From the NCBI RefSeq assembly GCF_000955805.1, contig NZ_JYOA01000007.1, positions 325,261 through 389,260 on the forward strand: 64,000 nt of DNA, in the 5' to 3' direction. Positions 18,947-26,931 of this stretch are shown piece by piece (position 1 is the first letter of the stretch; every line of letters begins with the position of its first letter). The DNA comes from Pseudomonas sp. 21 (GTDB lineage Bacteria; Pseudomonadota; Gammaproteobacteria; Pseudomonadales; Pseudomonadaceae). A program made the translations under genes and the position numbers. Below the pieces are notes generated by a model that saw only the letters and a list, made by a program, of their open reading frames with translations, did no database searches and was not told the origin of the DNA.

Positions 18947-19381
18947 ATGAAGACTGTGGCTCAGCTGTTGAACGCCAAGGCGGACCAGCAGGTTTACACC
19001 ATCGCCCCGGATGCGCTGGTGATCGATGCACTGCGCCTGATGGCGGAGAAGAACCTCGGCGGCCTGCCGGTGGTGGAGGCCAACCAACTGGTCGGCTTCT
19101 TCAGTGAGCGCGACTACGCCCGGCGCCTGGCGCTCAAGGGGCGCAACTCGGAAGACACACCGATCAGCGCGGTGATGACCGCGCCGGTGATCACCGTGGA
19201 CACCCACCTGAACGTCGACAAGTGCATGGGCATCATGACCGAGCGCCACCTGCGCCACCTGCCGGTGGTGGAGAATGGCGAGCTGCTCGGGCTGCTGTCC
19301 ATCGGCGACCTGGTGAAGGCCGCCATCGCCGAACAGGCCGCGCTGATCCAGCAACTGGAACAGTACATCCGCGGCGAGTGA
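18947..19381 (+). CDS. Paired-CBS-domain protein
   Basis: The 144-residue protein starts at 18947 (MKTVAQLLNAK) after GGGGTAGGA. It consists of two CBS motifs (residues about 10-65 and 75-135) with VITVDTHLNVDKCMGIMTERHLRHLPVV-like sequence. Stand-alone CBS pairs bind adenine nucleotides and regulate partners, often in energy stress. No partner is apparent here. Confidence 0.88.
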   Translation: MKTVAQLLNAKADQQVYTIAPDALVIDALRLMAEKNLGGLPVVEANQLVGFFSERDYARRLALKGRNSEDTPISAVMTAPVITVDTHLNVDKCMGIMTERHLRHLPVVENGELLGLLSIGDLVKAAIAEQAALIQQLEQYIRGE

Positions 19382-19397
19382 TCGCCCCGGCGGTCGC

Positions 19398-20135
19398 TCA
19401 GCGCGCGGCCGCCGTTTCCACTTCACCGCTGTGCATGTCGACGAGGCTCAGGCAGCCGTCGGCATAGCCGCTGCCCGTGTCGATGTAGTGGGTATTACCC
19501 AGCGGGCGCACGGCGCTCTGCGCGGTATGGCCGACGTACAGGCGCTCCAGCCCGGCAATGACCGTGGCGTCTTCCTTCTCGATTCGCGTGCGTGCCCACA
19601 TCGCAAGGCCGACGGCGTTGCGCCGGGCGCTTTCACCCAGCTCGCCGGCCAGCGCGGCAACGCCGCTGTCCCAGTCCGGAAAGGCCGGTGATACCGGCGC
19701 CTCGGCGTGCACGATGCCGGCGCGACGGCCCTCCCCCAGTTCGACTTCGATCACCAGCGGCAACTGCTGCAGCCGCCGGGCGATGCGCTCGCGGGTCACC
19801 GGGGTGAGCTTGTACAGCCAGGTGCCGCCATTGCGGAAGTGCAGGTCGCGGTCATCGCCGGCCAGCACCACATCGATCACCAACTGCTCGTGATTACCGC
19901 GCACCGAGGCGAACCAGGGCTTGGCCAGCCACTCGAGCACCTGCGGCGAATAGGGCCCGCGATCCACCAGATCGCCGGCGGCGAACAGGCGGTCGGCGGC
20001 CGGATCGAATCCGACCTGGCCGAGCAGACGCTGCAGCAATTCGAAATGGCCGTGCACATCCCCCACCACGAAGTCGCGGCCGCGCGGGTTACGCGGGAAG
20101 CGTTGCAGGGGTTGCTCCGGCAAGAGCGTATTCAT
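19398..20135 (-). CDS. Metallophosphoesterase of the PPP (PphA/PphB) type
   Basis: Starting at 20135 (MNTLLPEQPL) the protein has 245 residues. It shows the three metal-binding motifs GDVHGH, GDLVDRG and RGNHE of serine/threonine phosphatases. Bacterial members act as protein phosphatases or Ap4A-type hydrolases. It diverges from the organosulfur TonB-receptor unit. Confidence 0.88.
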   Translation of the reverse strand: MNTLLPEQPLQRFPRNPRGRDFVVGDVHGHFELLQRLLGQVGFDPAADRLFAAGDLVDRGPYSPQVLEWLAKPWFASVRGNHEQLVIDVVLAGDDRDLHFRNGGTWLYKLTPVTRERIARRLQQLPLVIEVELGEGRRAGIVHAEAPVSPAFPDWDSGVAALAGELGESARRNAVGLAMWARTRIEKEDATVIAGLERLYVGHTAQSAVRPLGNTHYIDTGSGYADGCLSLVDMHSGEVETAAAR

Positions 20136-20228
20136 TGCCAACTCCAGTGCTTTCAAGTGACCAGCTTATCAGCTGCACATTGCGTTCCAGCGGCACTGCG
20201 ACGAAAGCCGCGCCGCTCGGCCGACCTG

Positions 20229-20290
20229 CTGCTGACCCACTGCTGCCCAGGCAGCGACGGCCCAGCATGGAGTGTTGCCCCAGCAGCACA
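20229..20290 (+). promoter_or_regulatory. Leader element shared by the two organosulfur transcription units (copy 1)
   Basis: The motif CTGCTGACCCACTGCTGC at 20229-20246 is identical to 25597-25614. It is followed by CAGCAGCACA at 20281-20290, as in the other copy. GCTGC-CCAG-GCAGC at 20242-20255 is a perfect hairpin that competes with CTGCTG/CAGCAG pairing. One frame encodes Leu-Leu-Thr-His-Cys-Cys, and another reads ADPLL...CC.SST in both copies. A cysteine-sensing leader, a structured RNA or a protein-binding site all fit. Confidence 0.5.
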
Positions 20291-20500
20291 GCGGTCGCAC
20301 ATCCCAACAAAATCACTTTTATATCAGCAACTTACCGACAACAGAGAAAGCGGTACGGATGTTGCGATGTCCCCGGCAAGCCTTTCGGCCTTCATCACGC
20401 GTGAGCCAGCACAAGAGCAACGCAATAACAGCTTCATGCCTTGCGGCGACGACCGAGCACCACAGAGCCAGCCGTCCTTTCGCCGCCCCCTGGGGACACC

Positions 20501-22717
20501 ATGTTCAAACGCAGCACCCTTTCCCTCGCCATCCTGGCGAGCCTGGCCAGCGTCGTCGTCCACGCGGCCGACGGCGAGTCGCCGAAAACCGAAGAAGCGA
20601 GCGCCGCGCCGACCCTCGGCAAGGTGGTGGTCACCGCGCAGAAGCGCGAGGAATCGGTACAGGAAGTGCCGGCGCCGATCACCGTGCTGAGCGGCGAGAA
20701 GATCCGCGACGCCTCCCTGCAATCGGCCAGCGAAGTCACCCGCTACACCCCCAACGCCTCCGCCGGCACCACCGACGGGCACGGTCGCCCGCGCTGGTGG
20801 ATTCGCGGCCTGGGCACCGGTGACCAGGGCGCCAACACGGTCAGCCCGATCGGCATCTACGTCGACGACGTGTACATCGCCAACATCAGCGCCACCGGCT
20901 TCCCGCTGTTCGACCAGGAGCGCGTGGAAGTGCTGCGCGGCCCGCAGGGCACCCTGTGGGGCAAGAACACCACGGGCGGCGCGATCAACTTCATTTCGCG
21001 CAAGCCGACCTTCAGCCCCGAGGGCTACTTCAAGGTCGACATGGGCAATTACGCCAATCGCATCGTCGAAGGCGCGGTGAGCGATGCGCTGGTGGACGAC
21101 AAGCTGGCCGGGCGCGTGTCCTTCCATCACCAGGGCCGCGACGGCTACACCGAGAACCTCAACGATGGCGACGACCAGGGCGCGCTGGAAGACGACGCCG
21201 TGCGCCTGCAACTGGCCGCGCGGGTCAACGACAACCTGGACGCCAACCTCAACGTCCACGCCCGCCACTACCACGACACCGCCAGCTACAACACGGTGAG
21301 CTACGGCACCCGCCCGGACGGCACCAACCAGTTCGGCTATTCCATCGACCCGAAGCTGGGCAAGGCCAACTTCAACGCCAAGTACCAGGCCGAGATCGAC
21401 CAGGCCGGCAGCAACCTCAACCTGGTCTGGCAGCTGGGCGACCTGGAGCTGACCTCCATCACCGCCTTCGAGCACTTCACCCGCGACGGCTGGACCGACA
21501 GCGACAACACCCCGCTGGAACTGCAGCGCAGCTACAGCTATGCCGACAGCCAGCAATGGTCGCAGGAACTGCGCCTGGCCTCGCCGCGCAGCGACCGGCT
21601 GAACTGGGTGCTGGGCTTCCACTACTTCAACGAAGACCTGGAGTCGAAGAACGCCAACGCGGCGCTGCCCAACGTCTACGTGCCCAGCTACTACAACAAC
21701 GTCAGCTACGACCAGAAGACCGAGAGCTACGCGATCTTCGGCAGCACCACCTACAACTTCACCGACGACTTCAACGTCACCGCCGGCCTGCGCTGGACCC
21801 GCGAGACCAAGGACATCGACCTGGAGCGCCTGGTCAACCGCGGCGCCGCCAGCTTCGGCGACGGCCACTGGTGGCAGCCGGGCAACGTCGACTCACCGCT
21901 GGTCGTCAACGCCACCCAGGACGAGAGCAACACCTGGAGCGACTACAGCTGGGACCTGACGCCCGAGTACCGGATTTCCGATAACGCCCGCGCCTACTTC
22001 CGCTATGCCCGTGGCTTCCGCTCCGGCGGCTACAACGCCGGCGTCACCAGCCAGGCCACCGTCGCCAAGGTCGATCCGGAATACCTCACCTCCTACGAGC
22101 TGGGCCTGAAGTCGGAGTGGTTCGACGGCCGCCTGAACGCCAACGCCAGCGTCTTCTACTACGACTACAAGGACATCCAGCTCAACATCGTCACCGCGGT
22201 GAACAACCAGACCGTCTCGCGCCTGGCCAACGGCGCCCAGGGCGAGGCCTACGGCGCCGAGTTCGAGCTCGAGGCCATCCCGGTGCAGAACCTCCACGTC
22301 AACTTCGGCCTGGGCCTGCTGCACACCGAGTTCACCGACTACACCTCGGGCAATGACGACTACTCCGGCAACCACTTCGTCCGCGCGCCCAGCGTCTCGG
22401 CGGTGATCGGCGCCGACTACCGCATCCCGCTGAACGTCGGCGGCGCGGTGGTGCTGGGCACCGACTGGAATACCCGCAGCCGCCAGTACTTCTTCACCAA
22501 CGACCAGAGCGCCAACATGCGCACCGGCGGCTACACCCTGGGCAACGCGCGCGTGACCTACGAACTGCCGGGCGAGACCACGCGCATCACTGCCTACGTG
22601 AACAACCTCACCGACAAGGAATACCGCAACCACACCCTGCCCACCGGCTACCAGACGGCGGCGGTCATGTACGGCGACCCGCGCACCTTTGGCGTCTCGG
22701 TCACCACCGACTTCTGA
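20501..22717 (+). CDS. TonB-dependent outer-membrane receptor
   Basis: The 738-residue protein starts at 20501 (MFKRSTLSLAILASLAS, cleaved near VHA-ADG). It has a plug domain (KVVVTAQKREESVQEVPAPITVL and GPQGTLWGKNTTGGAINFI) and a beta-barrel ending in FGVSVTTDF with the expected C-terminal Phe. It is transcribed with the sulfonate-type binding protein 14 bases downstream. This suggests it carries an organosulfur compound across the outer membrane, as proposed for SftP in sulfate-ester use by P. putida. A siderophore role is less likely from context. Confidence 0.9.
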   Translation: MFKRSTLSLAILASLASVVVHAADGESPKTEEASAAPTLGKVVVTAQKREESVQEVPAPITVLSGEKIRDASLQSASEVTRYTPNASAGTTDGHGRPRWWIRGLGTGDQGANTVSPIGIYVDDVYIANISATGFPLFDQERVEVLRGPQGTLWGKNTTGGAINFISRKPTFSPEGYFKVDMGNYANRIVEGAVSDALVDDKLAGRVSFHHQGRDGYTENLNDGDDQGALEDDAVRLQLAARVNDNLDANLNVHARHYHDTASYNTVSYGTRPDGTNQFGYSIDPKLGKANFNAKYQAEIDQAGSNLNLVWQLGDLELTSITAFEHFTRDGWTDSDNTPLELQRSYSYADSQQWSQELRLASPRSDRLNWVLGFHYFNEDLESKNANAALPNVYVPSYYNNVSYDQKTESYAIFGSTTYNFTDDFNVTAGLRWTRETKDIDLERLVNRGAASFGDGHWWQPGNVDSPLVVNATQDESNTWSDYSWDLTPEYRISDNARAYFRYARGFRSGGYNAGVTSQATVAKVDPEYLTSYELGLKSEWFDGRLNANASVFYYDYKDIQLNIVTAVNNQTVSRLANGAQGEAYGAEFELEAIPVQNLHVNFGLGLLHTEFTDYTSGNDDYSGNHFVRAPSVSAVIGADYRIPLNVGGAVVLGTDWNTRSRQYFFTNDQSANMRTGGYTLGNARVTYELPGETTRITAYVNNLTDKEYRNHTLPTGYQTAAVMYGDPRTFGVSVTTDF

Positions 22718-22731
22718 GCGAGGTAATCTCC

Positions 22732-23808
22732 ATGAACCTTCTGCATCGCGCGCTGCGCCGGCTGCTGCCGGCCGCCGCCGTGCTGCTCGCGGGCCACGTC
22801 CTGGCCGCCGAGCAGCCGACCACCCTGCGCATCGCCACAGTGGCCTATGCCAACGCCGGACAAATCACCTTCAACGGCCCGTCCTACGTGATCGACCGCG
22901 ACAAGTGGCTGGAGCAACAACTGGCCAGGCGCGGCATCAAGCTGGAGTGGGTGCCTGCGGCGACGGGCTCGGTGGGCACCTTCGTCAACGAAGAGTTCGC
23001 CAACCGGCGCATCGACTTCGCCTTCTACGGCGACCTGCCGTCGATCATCGCCAACGCCTCGGGCGTGCAGACCCGACTGATCGTTCCCGGCGGCATCGGC
23101 AACAACGTCTACCTGGTGGTGCCGCCGGGCTCCACGGCGAAATCCATCGCCGACCTCAAGGGCAAGCGCATCGCCCTGCACCGTGGCCGGCCGTGGGAAC
23201 TGTCGTTCGCCAAGCTGCTGGAAGCCAACCACCTGGGCTTCGAGGACTTCCGCATCTTCAACCTCAACCCGCAGGCCGGCGCCGCCGCATTGAGCGCCGG
23301 GCGAGTAGACGCCTTCTTCACCCTCAGCGACGCCTTCCTGCTGGAAGACAAGCAGGTCGGCCGCGTCATCTGGTCGAGCAAGGAGGCGCCGGCCGACTGG
23401 AAGATGCGCGCCGAAGTCTGGGGCGCGCGGGACTTCGTCAAGGCTCACCCGGACCTCACCCAACTGGTGGTGGACGCCTACCTGAAGGCCGCGTGGTGGG
23501 TCTCCCAGGACGCCAACCAGGCGGCGTACCAGGAAGCGCAGTCACGCTCCGGCGTGCCGGTCAGCGTGCTGCAACGAGAAGTCTCCGGCGAGCCTTGGCC
23601 TGCGCACTTCTCCCCGCTCTACGACGACGCCCTGCGCCAGCACTACACCGATGGCATCGCCTACAGCCTGAAGGCGAAGCTGATCCGCAACGAAGTGAAG
23701 GTGGACGACCTGCTGGAGCCGAAGTTTGTCGAGCAGGGGTTGAAGAATCTGCAGCTGGAGAGCTTCTGGCAGCGCAGCGCCGGGCCTTCCGTCGCTGCCA
23801 AGCCGTGA
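22732..23808 (+). CDS. ABC transporter periplasmic binding protein, sulfonate/taurine type
   Basis: This 358-residue SsuA-family protein has a signal peptide (cleaved after GHVLA-AEQ). Its family motifs include ARRGIKLEWVPA, NEEFANRRIDFAFYGDLPSIIA and DLKGKRIALHRGRP. It delivers substrate to an inner-membrane ABC complex, here most likely the permease/ATPase set encoded at 30328-32668, since no other permease is adjacent. It is co-transcribed with the TonB receptor. Confidence 0.88.
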   Translation: MNLLHRALRRLLPAAAVLLAGHVLAAEQPTTLRIATVAYANAGQITFNGPSYVIDRDKWLEQQLARRGIKLEWVPAATGSVGTFVNEEFANRRIDFAFYGDLPSIIANASGVQTRLIVPGGIGNNVYLVVPPGSTAKSIADLKGKRIALHRGRPWELSFAKLLEANHLGFEDFRIFNLNPQAGAAALSAGRVDAFFTLSDAFLLEDKQVGRVIWSSKEAPADWKMRAEVWGARDFVKAHPDLTQLVVDAYLKAAWWVSQDANQAAYQEAQSRSGVPVSVLQREVSGEPWPAHFSPLYDDALRQHYTDGIAYSLKAKLIRNEVKVDDLLEPKFVEQGLKNLQLESFWQRSAGPSVAAKP

Positions 23809-23816
23809 CCTGAGCG

Positions 23817-23886
23817 TAGGAGCGGACTCCGTCCGCGATAGCCTCCAGCGCGCCGCGAGCCAATCGCGGGCGAACTCCGCTCCTAC
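23817..23886. repeat. REP-like inverted pair after the binding-protein gene
   Basis: GTAGGAGCGGACTCCGTC faces GAACTCCGCTCCTAC across about 35 bases. It forms the left boundary of the HicAB insertion. Confidence 0.75.
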
Positions 23887-23933
23887 AGAAAAGCTCGACG
23901 ATCCACTCGGATCATGGGCGCGTCACGGGCATA

Positions 23934-23960
23934 AAATGCTATCATCAAGCGATAGCATTT
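23934..23960. promoter_or_regulatory. HicB operator
   Basis: A perfect 10-bp inverted repeat, AAATGCTATC and GATAGCATTT with a 7-base spacer, ends 4 bases before the hicA start. This is the expected position for autorepression by the antitoxin. Confidence 0.7.
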
Positions 23961-23964
23961 CCAG

Positions 23965-24219
23965 ATGCAAAGTCGCCACCGAAAAACCCTCGTAATGATA
24001 TTCCGCACGCCAACCAGTGCATCGATAGTCTTTACCGACATCGAAGCTCTGATTCTGCATTTGGGCGGCGCTGTCGAAGAGCGCGAGGGTTCGCGGGTGA
24101 AGCTGATGCTGCAGGGTCAAACCTGGCGTTGCCATCGCCCGCATCCGGGCAAGGAAGCCAAGCGCTACCAGGTCGAAGAAGCCCGGGAATTCCTGCGTCG
24201 GGCTGGAGTGGAAACATGA
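23965..24219 (+). CDS. hicA: HicA-family toxin
   Basis: The 84-residue protein (MQSRHRKTLVMIFRTP) belongs to the HicA mRNA interferase group. The short dsRBD-like fold includes GSRVKLMLQGQTWRCHRPHPGKEAK and the catalytic His in the CHRPHP region. It overlaps hicB by 4 bases (ATGA). The module sits between the binding-protein gene and the aldolase gene, flanked by REP elements, and looks like an insertion into the organosulfur island. Confidence 0.85.
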   Translation: MQSRHRKTLVMIFRTPTSASIVFTDIEALILHLGGAVEEREGSRVKLMLQGQTWRCHRPHPGKEAKRYQVEEAREFLRRAGVET

Positions 24220-24560
24220 GCCGCATGTCTTACAAGGGCTACACCGCCCGTATCGAATTCGACGACCGTGACGATCTCTTCGTCGGCCGGCTGCTGGGCG
24301 TGCATGACATCATCAGCTTCCATGCCGACAGTGTCGGCGGTTTGCACGCTGCCTTACAGGAAGCGGTCGAGGACTACCTCGCCGATTGTGCCGAGCGTGG
24401 CGTAGAGCCGGAGAAGCCCGCCTCCGGAAAGATCATGCTGCGCATCCGGCCGGAAGTGCACGCCGCCGCCGCCATTGCAGCCAAGGCGTCCGGCAAGAGC
24501 CTGAACCAATGGGCAGAGAATGTCTTCGAGCGCGCCGCGCGCAGACGCACCAGCAGTTGA
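24216..24560 (+). CDS. hicB: HicB-family antitoxin
   Basis: The 114-residue protein starts at 24216 (MSRMSYKGYTARIEFDD). It has the HicB partial RNase H-like N-terminus (FVGRLLGVHDIISFHADSV) and a C-terminal ribbon-helix-helix part (SGKIMLRIRPEVHAAAAIAAKASGKSLNQWAENV) for DNA binding. It neutralises HicA and is likely to bind the inverted repeat upstream. Confidence 0.9.
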   Translation: MSRMSYKGYTARIEFDDRDDLFVGRLLGVHDIISFHADSVGGLHAALQEAVEDYLADCAERGVEPEKPASGKIMLRIRPEVHAAAAIAAKASGKSLNQWAENVFERAARRRTSS

Positions 24561-24570
24561 GCGCACATGT

Positions 24571-24637
24571 GTAGGAGCGAGCTTGCTCGCGAACAAACCC
24601 TGCGGCGGACTTGGTTCGCGAGCAAGCTCGCTCCTAC
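24571..24637. repeat. REP-like inverted pair (GTAGGAGCGAGCTTGCTC family)
   Basis: GTAGGAGCGAGCTTGCTC and its complement face each other across an 18-20 base spacer after hicB. The same family appears at the right end of the window (about 63946-64000). Confidence 0.85.
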
Positions 24638-24650
24638 GAACAGCAAAAGA

Positions 24651-24674
24651 AAAGCCCTCGCAAGAGGGCTTTTT
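24651..24674. terminator. Bidirectional terminator between hicB and the aldolase gene
   Basis: AAAGCCCTC and GAGGGCTTT form a 9-bp stem with a GCAA loop, T-rich on either strand. Confidence 0.88.
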
Positions 24675-24689
24675 GTTTGCGGCAAAAAC

Positions 24690-25421
24690 TCAGGCCGCCG
24701 CGCCCAGCAGTTTCTGGCCCTGCTCCCAGAGGCCGGTCATCTTCCATTGCTGCTCCAGCACGCCGGGGCCGAATTCCCGGGAGCCGCCGAGGCCTTCGGC
24801 GAGGCCCTGGAAGTAGGCGCCTTCTTCGATCAGCAGGATCAGCTTGGAGGCCTTGATCAGGTCCTCGCCCCAGAAGGTCGCGCCACCGTTGGCTTCGAGG
24901 ATGGCCGGGGTGTGCGGGTTCTCGGCGAGCTTGTCGAGGATGAACAGCGGCTCGGGCTGGCGGCGGTCGATGTAGATCGGCAGCTCGCGGGCCAGGGTCA
25001 CGCGCTGGGAGGCGGCGTAGCGGATCGGCAGCACGCGGTGGGCGCTGGCCCAGCCGCCGAGGTACGGCGTGTGGACGTGGATCACCACGTTGATTTCCGG
25101 GCGCGCCTGGAAGATCGCCGCATAGCGCTTGCCGTTGCCGCCGGCACCGCGGCCGCTGAGCGGGGTCGCTCCGGCGATGCTTTCGTCGAGGATCACCTCG
25201 CCGTCATAGGTCGAGATCACCGCGCGGATTTCCTGGTCGTCGGCCCAGGGATTCGGCGCGTGGACGGCGATCACCTGGTCGCTGTCCGGCACGCGCACAT
25301 AGGCCTGGTAGGTATTGGTGGCGGTGAGGGTGCGGCTTTCCTTGAGCACGCGGAAGGCCTTGGCGAAGTCACGGCGGACCTGTTCGAGCTGGCTGGCGAG
25401 TTGCGGATCGAGGGTGGACAT
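24690..25421 (-). CDS. Class II aldolase/adducin-family protein
   Basis: The 243-residue protein starts at 25421 (MSTLDPQLASQLEQVRRD) and shows the class II aldolase fold with the metal-binding VIHVHTPYLGGW motif. These enzymes cleave or isomerise phosphorylated sugars through a bound zinc, but this one is not close to FucA, AraD or MtnB by eye, and the substrate is unknown. It is divergent from the SsuD-like operon and has its own sigma-54 promoter. It may process the carbon product left after sulfur removal; that is inference from context. Confidence 0.78.
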   Translation of the reverse strand: MSTLDPQLASQLEQVRRDFAKAFRVLKESRTLTATNTYQAYVRVPDSDQVIAVHAPNPWADDQEIRAVISTYDGEVILDESIAGATPLSGRGAGGNGKRYAAIFQARPEINVVIHVHTPYLGGWASAHRVLPIRYAASQRVTLARELPIYIDRRQPEPLFILDKLAENPHTPAILEANGGATFWGEDLIKASKLILLIEEGAYFQGLAEGLGGSREFGPGVLEQQWKMTGLWEQGQKLLGAAA

Positions 25422-25477
25422 GGAGTGCCTCCTGGCAGTCGGGATGGATGAACCGCGTGGCGGTGTTCCAGTGACTG

Positions 25478-25493
25478 AGCAGGACTTGTGCCA
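25478..25493 (-). promoter_or_regulatory. Sigma-54 promoter of the class II aldolase gene
   Basis: The minus strand reads TGGCAC-AAGTC-CTGCT, with GG and GC exactly 10 bases apart, matching the -24/-12 consensus at 9 of 10 key positions. It would start transcription about 45 bases before the ATG at 25421. Sigma-54 activators such as SfnR are known for organosulfur genes in Pseudomonas putida. Confidence 0.65.
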
Positions 25494-25596
25494 CTAAAAA
25501 ATATCACTATTAATCAACAGGTTAGAAAGCAATCAAGCCAGCGGCGGCGCGCCACGCCTGGCTGAACGGGCGAAATTGCTGCCCGCCCAGCATCCC

Positions 25597-25649
25597 CTGC
25601 TGACCCACTGCTGCTGTACAGACAAACGCCTTGCTGCCGCAGCAGCACA
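25597..25649 (+). promoter_or_regulatory. Leader element shared by the two organosulfur transcription units (copy 2)
   Basis: CTGCTGACCCACTGCTGC at 25597-25614 repeats 20229-20246 exactly, and CAGCAGCACA at 25640-25649 repeats 20281-20290. TGCTGCTG (25609-25616) can pair with CAGCAGCA (25640-25647). Alternatively TGCTGC (25632-25637) can pair with GCAGCA (25639-25644). These are mutually exclusive folds, as in attenuators. A frame ending at a TGA just after this element reads ADPLLLYRQTPCCRSSTPP. Confidence 0.5.
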
Positions 25650-25759
25650 CCACCCTGAAAGCCGCGCACGGCCTGGCCTGCAGCCTTTGGGCACAGCCCT
25701 TGCTCAACACCTTGCACGAGCAGCACGACGCTGCCCCCGCCACGTAAAGGAGCAAGGCC

Positions 25760-26914
25760 ATGAGCACCGAATTCTTCTGGCGACTGCCGCTGGGCAGCGA
25801 CGGTCCCTATCTCGCCTCGGACAAGAACAACCGCGGCAGCCACATCGAGCGCCCCGGCAACATCGCTCCGGGCCGCCTGCCCAACGGCGAGCCGGACGGC
25901 TTCACCTACATCGACTACATCGCCCAGGTGGCCAAGGCCGCCGAGATCGCCGGCTTCGAGGGCGCGCTGCTGCCCACCGGCCCGGAGCCGTGGATCGCCG
26001 CCGCCGCCCTGGCCCGCGAGACCCGCCGGATCAAGTTCCTCATCGCCTTCCAGGCCGCCTGGACCCTGCCCGCCTACGCCGCACAGCAGGCAGCGATCCT
26101 CCAGCACCTGTCCCGCGACCGCCTGGAGTGGAACATCATCACCGGCGGCAACCCCGCCAGCCAGCGCGCCAACGGCGACTTCCTCGAGCACGACAAGCGC
26201 TACCAGCGCACCGGCGAGTTCCTCGACATCATCGACGGCCTGTGGAAGAACGAGCAGTTCTCCTACCAGGGCGATATCTACCAGCTGGAGAACGGCTCGC
26301 TGCCCATCGCGCTGCGCAACGTGCGCAAGCCGGGCGTGTACTTCTCCGGCTTCTCGGACCCGGCGCTGGACGTCGCGGCAAAGCACGCCGACGTCTACCT
26401 GAACTGGGCCGAGCCCATCGACAAGCTCAAGCCGCACCTAGAGCGCGTGCGCGAGCTGGCCGACAAGCAGGGCCGCGAGATCCGCTTCGGCATCCGCATC
26501 GACCTGTTCGCCCGCGAGACCGAAGAGGCCGCCTGGAGCGAGCTGCGCCGCCAGTACGAGCGCATCGACGCGCGCACCAGCGCCTTCATCAAGAACTTCG
26601 CCACCGGCTCGGACTCCGTCGGCGCCGCGCGGCAGACCGCCTACCACCAGAACGTCGAGCGCTTCGACGACCTGATCCTCGGCCCCAACCTCTGGGCCGG
26701 CTTCGGCAAGGCCAAGCCGGGCCCGACCATCGGCCTGGTGGGCAGCCACGAGAACGTTGCCGAGCGCCTCGCCGAATACCGCGACGCCGGTTTCTCCACC
26801 TTCATCCTCGCCGGCAACCCGCACCTGGAAGAAGCCCTGCGCATCGGCCAGGAAGTGCTGCCGCTGGTGCAGGGCAAACGCGCCGACGTCCACGAACTCA
26901 AGGCCCGCGCCTGA
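25760..26914 (+). CDS. SsuD-like FMNH2-dependent monooxygenase (LLM class)
   Basis: The 384-residue protein starts at 25760 after AAAGGAG. It aligns along its length with alkanesulfonate monooxygenase SsuD (FFWRLPLGSDGPYL, GSDSVGAARQTAYHQN, LGPNLWAGFGKAK, NPHLEEALRIGQEVLPL). Yet the SsuD active-site positions differ. The Cys54 region reads TGPEPW, the RxH motif reads GIRID, and the SGYPHLEE tyrosine is Asn (AGNPHLEE). I therefore expect a flavin monooxygenase acting on another sulfonate, sulfone or sulfinate. A flavin reductase partner is not in the window. Confidence 0.85.
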   Translation: MSTEFFWRLPLGSDGPYLASDKNNRGSHIERPGNIAPGRLPNGEPDGFTYIDYIAQVAKAAEIAGFEGALLPTGPEPWIAAAALARETRRIKFLIAFQAAWTLPAYAAQQAAILQHLSRDRLEWNIITGGNPASQRANGDFLEHDKRYQRTGEFLDIIDGLWKNEQFSYQGDIYQLENGSLPIALRNVRKPGVYFSGFSDPALDVAAKHADVYLNWAEPIDKLKPHLERVRELADKQGREIRFGIRIDLFARETEEAAWSELRRQYERIDARTSAFIKNFATGSDSVGAARQTAYHQNVERFDDLILGPNLWAGFGKAKPGPTIGLVGSHENVAERLAEYRDAGFSTFILAGNPHLEEALRIGQEVLPLVQGKRADVHELKARA

Positions 26915-26931
26915 CCCACAAGGAGCTGCAC

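Noticed and set aside
20324..21868. 514-codon frame antisense to the TonB receptor
   Set aside because: The + strand is a clear TonB receptor; the antisense product is Val/Ala-rich without known motifs.
25576..25760. A long frame through LLTHCC that continues into the monooxygenase region as a coding gene
   Set aside because: It has no close stop and would run out of frame into the SsuD-like gene, so I treat it only as one possible leader reading frame.
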